Source: Dipteris shenzhenensis
Taxonomy: Eukaryota; Polypodiophyta; Polypodiopsida; Gleicheniales
DNA: 64,000 nucleotides
Reading direction: 5' to 3' (one strand)
Assembly: GCA_047967505.1 (NCBI GenBank)
Contig: CM106539.1
This document shows, piece after piece, positions 11,770 to 24,400 of this stretch; the stretch's first letter is position 1; every line of letters starts with the position of its first letter. The notes under the pieces were generated by a model. The model made no database searches, was not told the origin of the DNA, and saw only the letters and a list, made by a program, of their open reading frames with translations. The translations under genes were made by a program, and so were the position numbers.

Positions 11770-12420
11770 TACCATGTCCCAAATACTATGCACAATTCCA
11801 AAGATGAAGTGGAAGATGTTGACAATGGTTGGGATGGATTATGACACCATCCACCCTTACCATAATGATTGTATTAAGTTTTATCATGAGTATGGAGATT
11901 TTAATAATTGTCCTTAGTGTGGGGCACAGTGCTATAGATAGGACTTGCTAGGTGAGAAGATCATAGTAAAGGCCTTGAGACATTTCCCCATCATCCCCAA
12001 AATACAATACATGTTCAAATACAAGTCCATTGCATAGATGATGATGTGGCATGCTATACACTGGTTTGCCGATGACACTTTGAGGATCCTTGTAGATTGT
12101 GCTACTTGGAAGCACATAGACAACACGTGGTCAGCCTTTGCAAGGGAGCCACACAATTTACATCTTGGGTCTCACAATGGACAGCATGAACCGTTTTGAG
12201 TTGCGCTCAACATCTTGGTCGACATGGCCCGCTAGTCTTCCCACCCATGGCTAATAATAAAGAAGGGACACCTCATGCTTGTACTACTTGTGCCAGGGAA
12301 GTACAATGTCAAGAATATGGATGTGTACATGGCACACTTGATCGAGGAACTCCAGACCCTATGGTTGGTCATACATGTCTAATGTTTCTGGAGCTCTGAG
12401 GTGGACCACATATATTTCCA
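11770..12420 (+). pseudogene. Decayed CACTA tnp2-type transposase
   Basis: Plus-strand translation contains MLTMVGMDYDTIH, NDCIKFYHEYGDFNNCP, LRHFPIIPKIQYMFK, WKHIDNTWSAFAREPHNLHL and HLMLVLLVPGKYNVKNMD. All correspond to exon 3 of the transposase at 37.7-41.8 kb. Several in-frame stops (after NNCP, after CYR, before MMMW) and a frameshift near 12,190 disrupt it. It is a clearly older copy of the same family. Confidence 0.85.
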
Positions 12421-12429
12421 TCAAGGGAA

Positions 12430-13115
12430 AACCCAAGAGCTTTGCATTGTCACTCCATTTTTCAATGGAGGAAGTGTGCACAATATGCTAATGTGTCTCC
12501 CATAGTGCTGTGGAACATATCTGACATGGGTTAAGTTCGTACAAGGTCCACACAACCAACAAAAAAACCTCACTTTGACTGGAACTCCCCACTCACCAGG
12601 TTGCAGGCAAGGTTTTTCTATTAGCATGCTTTGTCTATTGCTGCTACTATTGCAATTCTTTGAGAGAAGTCCATGAACACAGATATGCTCACATTGATCC
12701 ACAAGCAACTAACTACATGCTGGATTTCACAAGAGATGATGCATCTCTACGAGTAGGGATTATTGATTGGGGAAGAACCCTCCACTAGACTGAAAGCAGA
12801 TATTTGCAAGACTTGACTTATGCTCCTTCAAAGGAATTTCCATGGTTTGTGCAAAAATTGTATGTTAGTCTGAATACACATCCAAATCCCAAGGGTGCAT
12901 GGGCACCAGAGTCAGATTGCTTTGCTGATGGTTAGTTGTTTAGAGAAATGGCCAACTTTCTCATAGATGTTGTAGGAGCTCTCAATGACAACTCAGTGAA
13001 GGGAGACATGGCAATCAAACTCTTGGTTGATTGTGGTAACTCGTCTATGCAAGACTCATCCAAAGATGGAGCTACCATGGAAGCAACTGTGACAAAACTA
13101 CATAGTTTCATGTAA
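12430..13115 (+). pseudogene. Decayed protein-kinase-like gene fragment
   Basis: One frame reads EVHEHRYAHIDPQATNYMLD, matching the kinase catalytic-loop pattern HxDxxxxNxML, followed by VGIIDWG in the DFG position. Upstream, another frame has VTPFFNGGSVHNML, like the kinase hinge. The frame continues through KEFPWFVQKLYVSLNTHP and DNSVKGDMAIKLLVDC with two in-frame TAG codons (after TLH and after CFADG) before a TAA near 13,115. The invariant HRD is HID here and DFG is DWG. It abuts the tnp2 relic, so it may have been captured by or inserted into the old element. Confidence 0.6.
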
Positions 13116-13119
13116 ACGA

Positions 13120-15040
13120 GGATGTGGCAATGCGACCCTAGTGAGGAAATGAAGACGTGTTGTTGAACATAGGCTACATCTTTTTTGAGGTTGAACGATA
13201 TGACCACAATTTTGATTTCTAAATTTGTAATGTCTTTGGATTGTACATATGGATTATTGAAGTTCTTGTAACATGTATCTTCAACACTTGGAAGTATTGT
13301 CAGATTGAGATAGATTCATGCTCAATTGTAACAATTTGTGAGAGACTATCTTTTTAATTACATCCCTCAATATTAATAAACTTTGAGCATGTTGACAGAT
13401 CTTCCCCATCCAAACCCTACGGGTTTTGAGCCACAAATGGCTCAAGATTGAGGTAGTTGCTGGGATAATCCAAAGTCGCAAGGATAACACAAGAGCCATT
13501 TGGATCCTATATATTGATAACACAAGATCCATTTGAAGACAAAGAGGTAGTTGAGAGAATCAAGAGATGCCATGATACCATATGGGCCTAAGTGGTTGTA
13601 GCAAAAGAGAGAAGAGAGAGAGGGGTACAAGGAATAGTGTTGGGCCTCTGTTCAAAAGGTGACATGTGTAAAAGGCCAAATGGTTGACTTTGGTCTTCAT
13701 TGTTGTATGCAACCTTTGAGAAATACAAACTATCTTCTTGCTCATGTGTTGAGATTGAGATTTGCTTGCTCTCCTTGTTCACCTTTTGTGTTAGCCACAA
13801 TCCCATTTCCCTTTCTTCTCCTTCTCCATCCTCCTTCCTTCTTCCCTCCCCCTCCCCTCTCTCTCTTCCTCTCACCCCCTTCTTCTTGGTGGAAACCCCA
13901 TTCCAATGATTAGGTACATGAGTGAAGGCTTTACTACACAATGCTCCCACAAGGAGTAGCCAGGGAGGGAGGATCTCTGTCAACACACCTCAACCATCCC
14001 CACGACAGGGTTGCTCATGCACTTAGGGCTTGTTAGTGGAGAGTAGGATTGGATTGGAAGTGGAAAAAAGTGAAGAAAGAGTGACTTTTGGAGTAGAAAA
14101 GCTCACTTTTCAACTTTTTGTCCATAGAGCCATTTTCATGCATTTGAGCTTGTTTCTTATTGCTTTTTGATGTTTGTTTATACAAGGAGGTAGATAGAAT
14201 GATTTCTAAGCTTGTTGTAGTGTCAAATCCAACTAAAAACACTTAAAAATGAAGATTCGAGTGGAATTTTGAAGTGGTTTTGGGCGCTTAATAGTCCAAC
14301 TTGTAGAAACCACACATTGGTGTGCCAAAAGTTATTGTTTTGTGTTGTTTTTTTATTTGCGGTAGGTAGTTTAGGTCCTTAGCACTCCTCCCATGCACAC
14401 AAACCTAGAATAGAACTAGAAAAATCACCAAGACTCATAAGAAGGGAGTCGGCCACACTGTGTGTTCCCAGACAATCCAAACCAACATCATAATCACATT
14501 CTTACAAGTGATGGTCATTGTAGCCTAATGACACTTTTGGATAGCCATCTTGTCTCATTAGTATACTTTTGCAAATACAAGCACCACATGTAATCCAAAA
14601 AAAGAAATGGCTCAACCCTAGGAAAGACTCCCATATTCCAGGTCGGCGGGGGGCATCACTTCCACCCGCTCTTGTGAATGGCAGGGGGCATCACTTTCCC
14701 CACTCATTGACCTCTAGGGATCTAAACTCTACTGCATACTGAAACATGCATACACAAGCAATTTAAGGAGGTAAGAAGGTCTTACATATCTTCAAGATGA
14801 GAAAACCAAAGAACAAAGGATTGTTAGTACAAAGTTATGCATGTGCAAGAACATGAGCATGCCGTAGGTGCATGTGTCTATATTAAAGAATATGTGTATT
14901 TGTACATGTGCAAACATGTGAGTACATCTATAAAACTAGGTGCATGTGTCCATGTTTCCACAAAAACTATAGAAATATGGGATATGAAGGGGGGAAATTA
15001 GTTCATAGGATACATTAGAGAAATTAGTTCATAGGATACA
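13120..15040. other. Non-coding DNA with a pyrimidine-rich tract
   Basis: About 13,800-13,890 is a C/T-rich tract that gives long but low-complexity open frames on both strands (a 132-codon minus frame at 13,588-13,986). No domain or splice structure supports a gene. Confidence 0.5.
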
Positions 15041-15049
15041 TTAGGATAC

Positions 15050-16180
15050 ATGTGCTGCTCCTTACAGGCACCTACTGCACCATCTATTTTGCCCTCTAGC
15101 TAGTCTCTTGTCAGCCCCAGATCTGGTATTTTAACTGTTGCAAAAGTCACACATTACTTGCAACCACCTTAAGTCCTGAGGTGTACAACCCACATTGCAT
15201 TCTATGTGCTGCCCATGTGGCAACCCCCTCTCTTTGTTTTTCTCTGTGGGTATGCCACCACATGGCAGCCACTATGCTGCCCATGTGGTAGCCATAACCT
15301 TAAGCCTCTGGGGGTTCAAGGATCTCTTGACTTTAGGAAGGAAAATGCCAACTCTAGAAGGGGGAAAACAGAGTTAGAAAGTTTTCATGAGGGGAAAGAT
15401 TTTTAGTAGATGCCTAGAATCTTGTTGGACTTTGTCATCCATGACTATTCAAGTTACCTTTTCTAGCTAGGTGCCCCAAGCACTCTCCCCAAATTCTTTG
15501 CAAATTCTACTCATTAATTACAGTCCTAAAGCATTCTCCCCACATGCTTTGCAAATTTCATGAATTAATCCCCAAAGCATTCTCCCTAGTGCATGCTTTG
15601 CAAATTCTAATAATTAATTACAATCCTCCCTGGGCCTCCCAATTCCTAATTCCTTGTTCATCCTTGATGGAACTTACTCACTTATCTCATCCACTTGGGC
15701 ATGTTTCAATGTGCTAATCACATTGGTTATTTATCCTCCGATCACACGTGAAAATTTTGTATGCTAGTCACATTCGAGCTTTTGGAGTATTAGAGCGTTC
15801 GATGGTGGCTAATCACATCAGCTCCTTTATTCAGAGTAGATTCTTTGGGTGCTAATCATATTAGAGTTCTTTCATGCTAATCATATTAGCTTGTCTAATT
15901 GTGGTGGAGTTCCTACGTGCTAATCATATTAGCTTCTCTAATCATATTAGAGTTCATGAATGCTAAGCATATCATATTAGAGTTCCTTGATAGCATATAG
16001 CTATGAAAATTCCACTCAAATTGGAAGAAAAACCTATCCACCTTAAATCTTAAGTCTCCAACTAGCATGGTGACATGCAAAGCTACTACACTGCATAAAC
16101 CATATTATAATAAAATGTTCATCCTTAATAAGGTGAAATGTTGCAAAGGGGATATGGGGGGAGGGCTTCAGATTTATGGG
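15050..16180 (+). repeat. Left copy of a diverged 1.1-kb direct repeat
   Basis: Aligns over its length with 16,828-17,930: shared blocks include gtcagccccagatctggt, agcattctcccca and ataaaatgttca. Near 15,830-15,990 it contains a short array of a word like tgctaatcatattag. The pair could be old LTRs of an eroded element (spacing about 1.77 kb) or a segmental duplication; no terminal TG...CA or target duplication was found. Confidence 0.65.
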
Positions 16181-16827
16181 TTTGACGTGGGCTTTCCTAT
16201 GGAGAGTATGTGTAATACAATAGCAAATTGTATGAGTGTTGTCATATAAGCATTGAATAGCAGAATGATACCGCATTATATGTGGTGCAGTTGATTTATT
16301 GTTCCTTGTGTGGCTTTCTCCTTCTCATTGTCTCTTCCTACCTTAGATTTGCCTTTGCTCATAGTCCTCTACATTTTTTGTGATCCTACTGGGAGGGTGG
16401 GCCCCACCCAATTAGGAGAATAGGGTGTGATAGGCTTAGGTTGTTAAAAAAAACCATAACAGAGGGCCTATGTAGTAGAAGATAGATAGCATAGCCCCCA
16501 TAAACTCATTGTTTATTGCTATTGTGGATGAATAATGAGCCATCATTTTGTAGGAGTTGAGAGTCCTAAATCAAACCAACTGGCCAACCTTAGTGGGCCA
16601 ATCCTATAAACCAACCCATAGCCCTATGCATGGGTTTATGGGTCTGTGTGCTAGCTGACCTAGTTGATTAGTCAACCAGCCAGTCCAAGCCCTACATAAG
16701 GGCAAGGGAACAATTGCCCATTGCATCCCCTTCCCTACTATACTTGTCCCAGATCTTCCAATTCTTGCACCCTTCTTGAATTTCTCTAGGGTATTTTCTT
16801 ATCCTAGATATGGCCCATTTGTTGCTC

Positions 16828-17930
16828 GTTACAAGCACCTGCTACACTAGGACTACACCATCCATTTTGGCCTCTAATTGGTCTCCTGTCAGCCCCAGAT
16901 CTGGTCTTTTCACTATAGCAGAAGTTACCCATTACTTGCAACCACCTCACCTCTAATCCACACTATTCTAGGCATCTGGATGGCCTTCGGCTTGCTACGT
17001 AAGTCCAAAGATGTGCTGCCCACATGGCATCCTATGTCTTGCCCATGTGGCAGCCCCATCTTTTTGTTTTACTCTATGGCTATGCCACGAAATGGTCGAT
17101 GGCTAGGCAAGAAAGCAAATGCTAACTCTAGAAGGGGAAAGATTTCGTGAGAGGAGGAATCTTTAAGAATCTTGTTGAACTTGGTCATCCATGACTAGGC
17201 AAGTTACCTTTTCTAACTAGGTGCCCCAAAGCACTCTCCACACATGCTTCCCAAATTCTACTCATTAATTATAGTCCTAAAGCATTCTCCCCATATGCTT
17301 TGCAAATTCCACCTAGGTGCCTGAAACCATTCTCCCTGCATGCTTGCAAATTCTACTAATTAATTGTAGTCCTCGCATTTGTGCCTTCCAATTCCTAATT
17401 CCTTGTTCATCCTTGATGGGAATTATTCACTTATCTCATCCACTTTGACAATTTTGTATGCTAATCACATCAGAGCTTTTGGAGTACTTGCCTTTGGAGT
17501 ATCTACCTCATTGGCCCTCTCACCTCACTAGAGTGTCCAATGGTGGCTAATCACATCAACTCCTTTATTCATAGTAGATTCTTGGGATTCTAATCCTATT
17601 AGCTCCTCTAATCATATTAGAGTTCTTGCATGCTAATCATCTTAGCTCCTCTAATTATATTAGAGTTCCAGCATGCTATTAGCTTCTCTAATCATATTAG
17701 AGTTCATGAATGCTAATCATATCATATTAGAGTTACCTGATAGCATATGGTTATGAAAATGCCACTTAAATTGGAAGAAAAATCTATCCACCTTAAATCT
17801 TGAGTCTCCAACTAGCATGGTGACATGAAACGATACTATGATGCATAAAACCATAGTACAATAAAATGTTCACCCTTAGTAAGTTGAAATGTTGCAAAGG
17901 GGATTTGGAGGGAGAGCTTGAGTTTATAGA
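16828..17930 (+). repeat. Right copy of the diverged 1.1-kb direct repeat
   Basis: Partner of 15,050-16,180 with many substitutions and small indels. The internal array of words like ctaatcatattagagttc lies at about 17,580-17,730. Between the copies (16,181-16,827) nothing coding was seen. Confidence 0.65.
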
Positions 17931-18389
17931 TCTTACACATATACTTGGAAGGCACTAGCACGGTAGAAGGAGTAAAGCAATGCGTAAATGAAGTTAAAGT
18001 AAGAAGCTAGATCAAATAGAGTTGTGATCAATGCAGCAGACACATACCTTTATCTCATCCATGCTAAAAGGTATGGTCATGAGAATCTATACACAATGAT
18101 GCAATTAGCTTGAATATAATAAGTGAGCATTTACCTAAGCTTTAGGCAGAAGAGTGATGCTTTCACAGCATAACAAATTGAGTTGGTAGACAATATACTA
18201 TGAGGTGCACAAGAGTGGAAAAGCTGCACAGTTGAATATATTTGAGCTTTATGTCAGATTTCAATAGTAGTTTCATGTCATCACCACGAGATAAGTGAAA
18301 ACATGGTTACACCAAATGCATAACATTGTCCAAGCTTTATACTTCCCAAAAATTAAAATCTATGTTTCTCATAAGCAAATGCTACATTG

Positions 18390-19010
18390 AAGCATTATTC
18401 GAAGGCAGTGGAGGATAATCACCACAAAGACCTTCATGACATCAATTGTCAGCTAGAGAAATCTCTATGATATAATTCTTTGAAAGGAAAGGAAATTCAT
18501 GAACTTGTACGTGACTTGCAAAGAATGCAAGCTGCACTAAACATAGTGTAGGCTACAAGGAACAGGCTTGAAGTTGAAGCCACGAAACTAAAGGATAATC
18601 TTGTGCAGGTTTAGGAGGAAAGATTAACCTTGCAACAGACCACATTCTCACACATGGAATAGCAAAGAGGAGATCAAAGGGTTAAGAGATTCTATTGTGA
18701 GTAAGGAAACATAAATTCAAGGATTGAGATTCAGGTAAAATTGCTACAATCCACACTATCCCATACCAAGGAATAAGAACAAAACTGGCTAGATCAGCAA
18801 GCTCAGTGGGAAGTCCTCAGTTAGCAAATGAAAGAAAGAAACATTGCTTATGGCAATGAATTGCTTGATGTTCACCAACAAGCAATGCTACAGTTGTCAA
18901 AGAGAGAGAACATTTAGCTTGAAGAGAAAGAAAACCTAGTCACTCAAATTCAGCAAACATAGAAAGAAATTGGGTTACATTCCTAGTTGGGACTTCCAAC
19001 CATGGTCATG
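18390..19010 (+). pseudogene. Decayed coiled-coil coding sequence
   Basis: A single plus-strand frame reads as a Gln/Glu/Lys/Leu-rich helix, with pieces such as KGKEIHELVRDLQRMQAALN, ATRNRLEVEATKLKDNLVQV, DQQAQWEVLS and EEKENLVTQIQQT. It is interrupted by about ten TAG/TAA codons, many where CAG or CAA (Gln) would suit the pattern. This is the signature of C to T decay. The family is not identified; coiled-coil gag or ORF1 proteins and host filament-like proteins are both possible. Confidence 0.5.
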
Positions 19011-20830
19011 TTCAAAATCTTACCTCTCTAGAGCAGCATAATGAAGTCGACTAGAGCCATTATGAGCACCAAATTTAGAGAGGTCGTTGCTGGTTGATGT
19101 GACATGTGTCTTGCCCCAAGTGCTCTATCTGCATATACTTGTCCATAGGTAGCCAGAGAAGCAATAACATGAAACATTCCTTTAAATCAACATATCGTGC
19201 AAAAAAATGAGTAGAGTAAAAAATCATTTGCTAGAGGAAATCAAAACAAGATCTTAAAGCAACAATAGTGATTTATTACTTGCCAAAAAAGTGAGTAGAG
19301 TGACCAAAAAGCATTTGCTAAAGGAAACCTACGTAGGCAAGGATATTGCTATCCAATGAGCTTTGAACTTTAAGATCCAACCTGTGGGTTTTTCACAATC
19401 ATAGCCAATAAGCTGCCACTAGCGTGAGTTGCCACAGTACTGCACTGAACACCTGCTGCTCAATATTGCTATAGCCAAAGCCAAGAAGAGATGATGAGGC
19501 ATCTACAACAAGAAGTTTACGAGGAAGAAGATGCATCCAGCTTTGCTACTTTAAATCTCCCCTTGCTTTCCAGATCGTGGATAGACAAAAGGGCGCCATG
19601 GCGGAAAAGAGTACGAGGTGGTGCTTCGTGAGGAAGGTGAGGTCGATGGCTCCTCCACGGGATGACATCTACATGCTTGGAACTCATCAGGAAAAGAAGG
19701 GAAGGGCAGGAACTTCTTGAAGTATACTTCTATGCTAAGCTGGAGGAGGCTGAGAAGGGGACAATAGTTGCTACTCACGGTATTGAGAGGAGATAAAGCT
19801 CAAAATCATGGATGTGACTAGAGATATAGGGAGGGGGTGAAACCAAAATCAGTGCATCTATACTCTCAAGGAATGGCGGGAGAAATTGAAACCAATATGT
19901 ATATCCTCTCAAGAAAGGGAGGGCAAAATTGAGCTTGTGAAAGTGAGTGAAAAGGTTTTTTTTGGGCTAAAAATGACATATAAAAGTCTATTAGAATAGC
20001 CCTTTCATATCAAATGGTTTTTTCCCTAGTCACATAGTGGCGAAAACATCACTTTAGTCACTTTGGAAATATTATAATATTGCATATATGTACATATACA
20101 TATATTATTATATGTATATATATCTTAACAACCACACGTACATTGAGAAATATGAAATCCCATAACTATTCCACAAATCCACAACTCCTAAATGAATGAA
20201 TTATATGCCATTCATCTTGTCTTGTAATAATAATAATAGAAGCAAACCACTGCACTAGTGGTAGTTATATTCCTACTGTGCAACCAACCACCGTGTTGGT
20301 GAGCAACCACCGCACTGATGGTAGTTAAGTTAATGTCCTCATAATAATAGAAGCAAACCACCATGCTAGTTGCAATTAATATCTTAGTGCACAACCAACC
20401 TCCGAGCTGTAACCAACCAATTCTATTACATTAGAAGCTATTATACTAGAATGAATATTTTATCAGCACTTTCTACTATTTTCACAATACCCAATGATGT
20501 CTTTAAATTATCCACTATTCTCACTAGCTTTGAAAATTAGTCTCATCCACAACCTCTTTCATATCTAGATGTCCTCTGATCCTTGAAAAAATGTTAGACT
20601 TCGCTCTCAAGTCCAAGTTTTTTGTGATCTGCTTGAAATATTGCACAACTATTAATGTCAGGTGTATCATCAGTGCATTGAGTGAGTTGCTTTAATGGTG
20701 TGGCACTTCCAATGCAGAGTTCTCCATGCTGCACATGACCATATTTCAATGGTATATCATGAATTAATGAATGGTACAGGAAGAAAATAAGTCAAAACAT
20801 GCATGCTCAATCTTATTGTATGAAAGAGTC
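19011..20830. other. Non-coding DNA with short repeats
   Basis: About 20,225-20,405 contains an imperfect repeat of words such as agaagcaaaccaccg and caaccaaccaccg with ATA-rich spacers. No gene supported. Confidence 0.45.
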
Positions 20831-20837
20831 ATCCTTT

Positions 20838-20911
<74 letters not shown>

Positions 20912-20940
20912 CAGAGAGAGAGTGAGAGAGAGAGAGAGAT
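20838..20940 (+). repeat. (GA)n microsatellite
   Basis: About 100 bases of nearly uninterrupted GA dinucleotides with a few T interruptions. It produces an artefactual Arg-Glu open frame. GA-rich words continue at lower density to about 21,240, including a duplicated actgattccacgagagagaa-like unit. Confidence 0.95.
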
Positions 20941-21429
20941 GTAGAATTGTACATTTATCCACAAGAGACATAATCGTACACTCAACATGTCAATTGGATT
21001 TTGTGCCAAAGAGAGATAATCATACATTCAAAAGCGTGAGGGATCTAGTGAGAGAGAAGGGGAGAGAATCATATAGCCAAAGCAGTTTGCAGAGAGAGAG
21101 AGGGATGGACCTCCTATGAAGATGAGCCGAGAGAATTGCAAAGTCAATAGGACTTAGATGTGTGTGACCGATTCCACGAGAGAGAAGAGAGTCAAGTGTC
21201 AATGGTCTCAAACACATGCGACTGATTCCACGAGAGAGAAGAGAGTCACTTTAGAGTAGATTGTAAATCGTGGACTCCTCGACATGTGTGGGGTAAGACA
21301 AATCAGATTAGACAATGTGCGGGGACTCCTTGTTATGTGAGGATAAGCATCTTTTCTTCCATAGTAGTAGACAATTTAGGACAAAATCTATGCTAAGACC
21401 CTGCTAGCTGTTTGCCAAAAAGAGTACTT

Positions 21430-24400
21430 TTCTAAACATCGTAGCATGATTTCACCCTTCCCAATTGGTAGATATAAGGATGGGTGTTGTGATAAAGGCA
21501 CCACTTTAAAAGCTCAAAGGCTTGGTCGCACTCTTCAATCCATAAGAATTCCACCAACAATTTGAAAAGTATCGTGGCATACCACAATATAAATCTTCTA
21601 TAGTAGCTGGCATGCCCCATTAAGACCTATACACCTTTGGAATTTGTAGGAGGAGGCAATTGCATGATGATTTTGATTTTTCCCATGTCAGTTTTGCAAT
21701 CCCATGTTAAGAAACGATGTGTCCCAAAACACCTCTGTGGGTGACAACCTTGAACTGGCATTTTGTTGGATTTAAGGAGGTGCCATACTCCTTGCATTTG
21801 ATTAGAACTACTTTACGACATTTTAAGTGGTCTTGCTTGTTGGAGTGGATGCACAAATCATCCAAGAATACTGCATGAATCTACTCAAAAATGATTGGCA
21901 ATGAACATGACACTCTCTAGAATGTGTTTGGGGCATTACATAGGCCGAAGGGCATGAACCTATAAGCAAATATGCCCCATAAATGATATTTTGGATTGGT
22001 CATCAGGAGCAATTTGCACTTGGTTATAGCCACTACAGCCATCCAAGAAGCTGTATATCTCTCTAATCCAGCCACCTTTTCCAACATTGGTTCTATAAGT
22101 GGTCGAGGATAGCTAGCAATCCCTGATTGTGGTGGCATTCACATTATTTAAGTTAACACATATCCCTAGCTTGTTGTTGCGTTTAGGCGCGATGTGATGA
22201 TGGGTGAAATCCAATGAGTGTGCACTATCTAATAGATCAATCCTGCATCTAAAAGTTTTTCCAGTTCATCATAGACCATGGTGCCATATTTTGGATTTGT
22301 TCTATATGGTCCACATATCTTAGGGTGGACACCTTCCCTAATAGGGATCGTGTGTACTACCACTTCTAGTGAAATTCCCCTCATTTCCTTGTATGACCAT
22401 GCTAGGCAGTCTCGCTATTCCATTAGGAGTTCTTTAGATTTGTTACAGTTTCTTTTGTGAGCTATTTCCCAATAATACCAATTTCTCCTCCTCCCCTTCA
22501 AGGGTGAGGCTTATTGTTATAGTTTTTTCTGGTCCCTCATACATTGGAGTCTCTCCATGTTATCAGTTTCTTGCACTTTAGATTCTTGTACTAGTCTTGT
22601 CATTGCTATGGGGACACTATCACTAGTGTAGTTCTTGAAGTACTCTGGTACTTCACAAAGATCAACCTCTGATGGTGTTGAACTAGCCTTACATTGGCCA
22701 TGGTCACTCGGTGGCATAAAATCATCAACCAGTTTTTAAGGATCTTGTGAACTTTCTTTTTCTGGCTTAAACTTTCAAAACTTTTTACATTGGGAGTTGT
22801 TGGGCAACTTTTCCACTGCAAATTATTCCCAAGTAGTAGTTCATTTGTTGTTCACACTCCTGTAAGTCCATAGGTGGACCATTCAAGAGGGGGTGGTTTA
22901 GATTATGGGAGAGCTGGCTTTGTAAGATACAACTCTATAGGATCTTGGTTTGGACTCGTTTGAACTCATTAAAGTGGTTGGACTTGGCTTTGTTGATATG
23001 TCCTCCTTTGGTTTTCTTGCAGGATTTTCTACTATTATTCAGCTTTGGAGATTCAACTTTGTGAAGTTCAGCTGCCATTAAAGACATGGTGTTCTAATTG
23101 AGCATTTTCAGCCTCTATTTCAAGGTCCCAAGGAAAATTCGAGTCCTTATTATAATTGAAAGCTTCTTTAGGATCACTATTCCATTCAAGGTCAACCATA
23201 AAGAATTGCACTTCTAAATCTATTGGTTCTTCATGTATGAGTGGAGGTTTTACCTGTATGATTGTAGCGTAAATTTATGAGAAGATTGGATCTAGTGGAT
23301 GGCAACTGTCAATGGTCGCAAATGCTTGGATCCAATTGTTGATATTGCTTTATGTATCTCCAGTTAAGGTTTTTTGTTGTGGGAGGTTTGATTTACTTGA
23401 GATTGTCATTGAAGAGGTTTCGTCCAATGGTCTAGGCACGATGGGTTTTATTGCTCCTATCCCCAGATTGACTCATACTGCTATGTCATGATTTTGTATT
23501 GTCAATCTATCAGTTCCCCAATCATGGAGGACTGATGCTTCACGCAAGAAAGGATGTCCAAGCAATAATTGATAAGATTTCTTGGGGAGATCCAAGATTG
23601 TGAATTGAAGAGTAAAGCGGACTCCTGCTACTTTTGTGGATACTCCATTCACTATACCCTAGGGATTTGCACGTGAATCATCTACAAGGCGGATGTTTAA
23701 ATAAGCCTTTTGCTTTGGTGGGGGACCCCATTCATCATAGAGACCCTTGGATATGACATTCACACCTGCTCCACCATCTACAATGGCTTGGATCCCATCA
23801 TATTCTTTCTAGATTAAAGGCACAATGATGTTACATATGTCATCTGTTTCACCCATCCGCACAGGGATATCTTCTATGTCTTCCATAGATGGAGGGGGAT
23901 TTGCTAATTTAATCCATCCTTTGAAACTCTCCCAGAGATTAGGATAATTTTGTAAGAGGATTTCAATAGGAATGGATAGAGGGAAACTTACAATGCTAGA
24001 GAGTATGACACCTTTAAGTTGGCATGGCAGAACATTTTGTTGTGGATCTTGTTGCTGGAACAAAGGCTCGATTACAGTGTAAATACGATGGGGCCAAGTC
24101 AGAGATTGGATCTTGTGCTTGCTTCTCAGCCTTGAATTGAGCTTGTTCTCTTTCCACCCATTATTGAAGTGCTTGAAATCGAGCCCTTTCCACATCGGCA
24201 TTAGGGTGGATCTTCTTTCATTTTTGGATCTGGAGTTGATGTTGATGTGCTTGGCTTCTTATTGCTCGACAGAGGTATAGGAACTTGTGATTTCTTTTGA
24301 AGAGTTCTTCTTGATTGAATTGGAATAGTAGGACCCTTGGTTGCCTTTTTTTGTTGGTGTGTAATTACATGCACATGTTGTGATAATATGCTTGCTGTCT

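Noticed and set aside
13588-13986. 132-codon minus-strand frame
   Set aside because: Low-complexity Arg/Glu/Gly run from a C/T-rich tract, with no domain or splice support.
20799-21119. 106-codon Arg-Glu protein
   Set aside because: Translation of a GA microsatellite.
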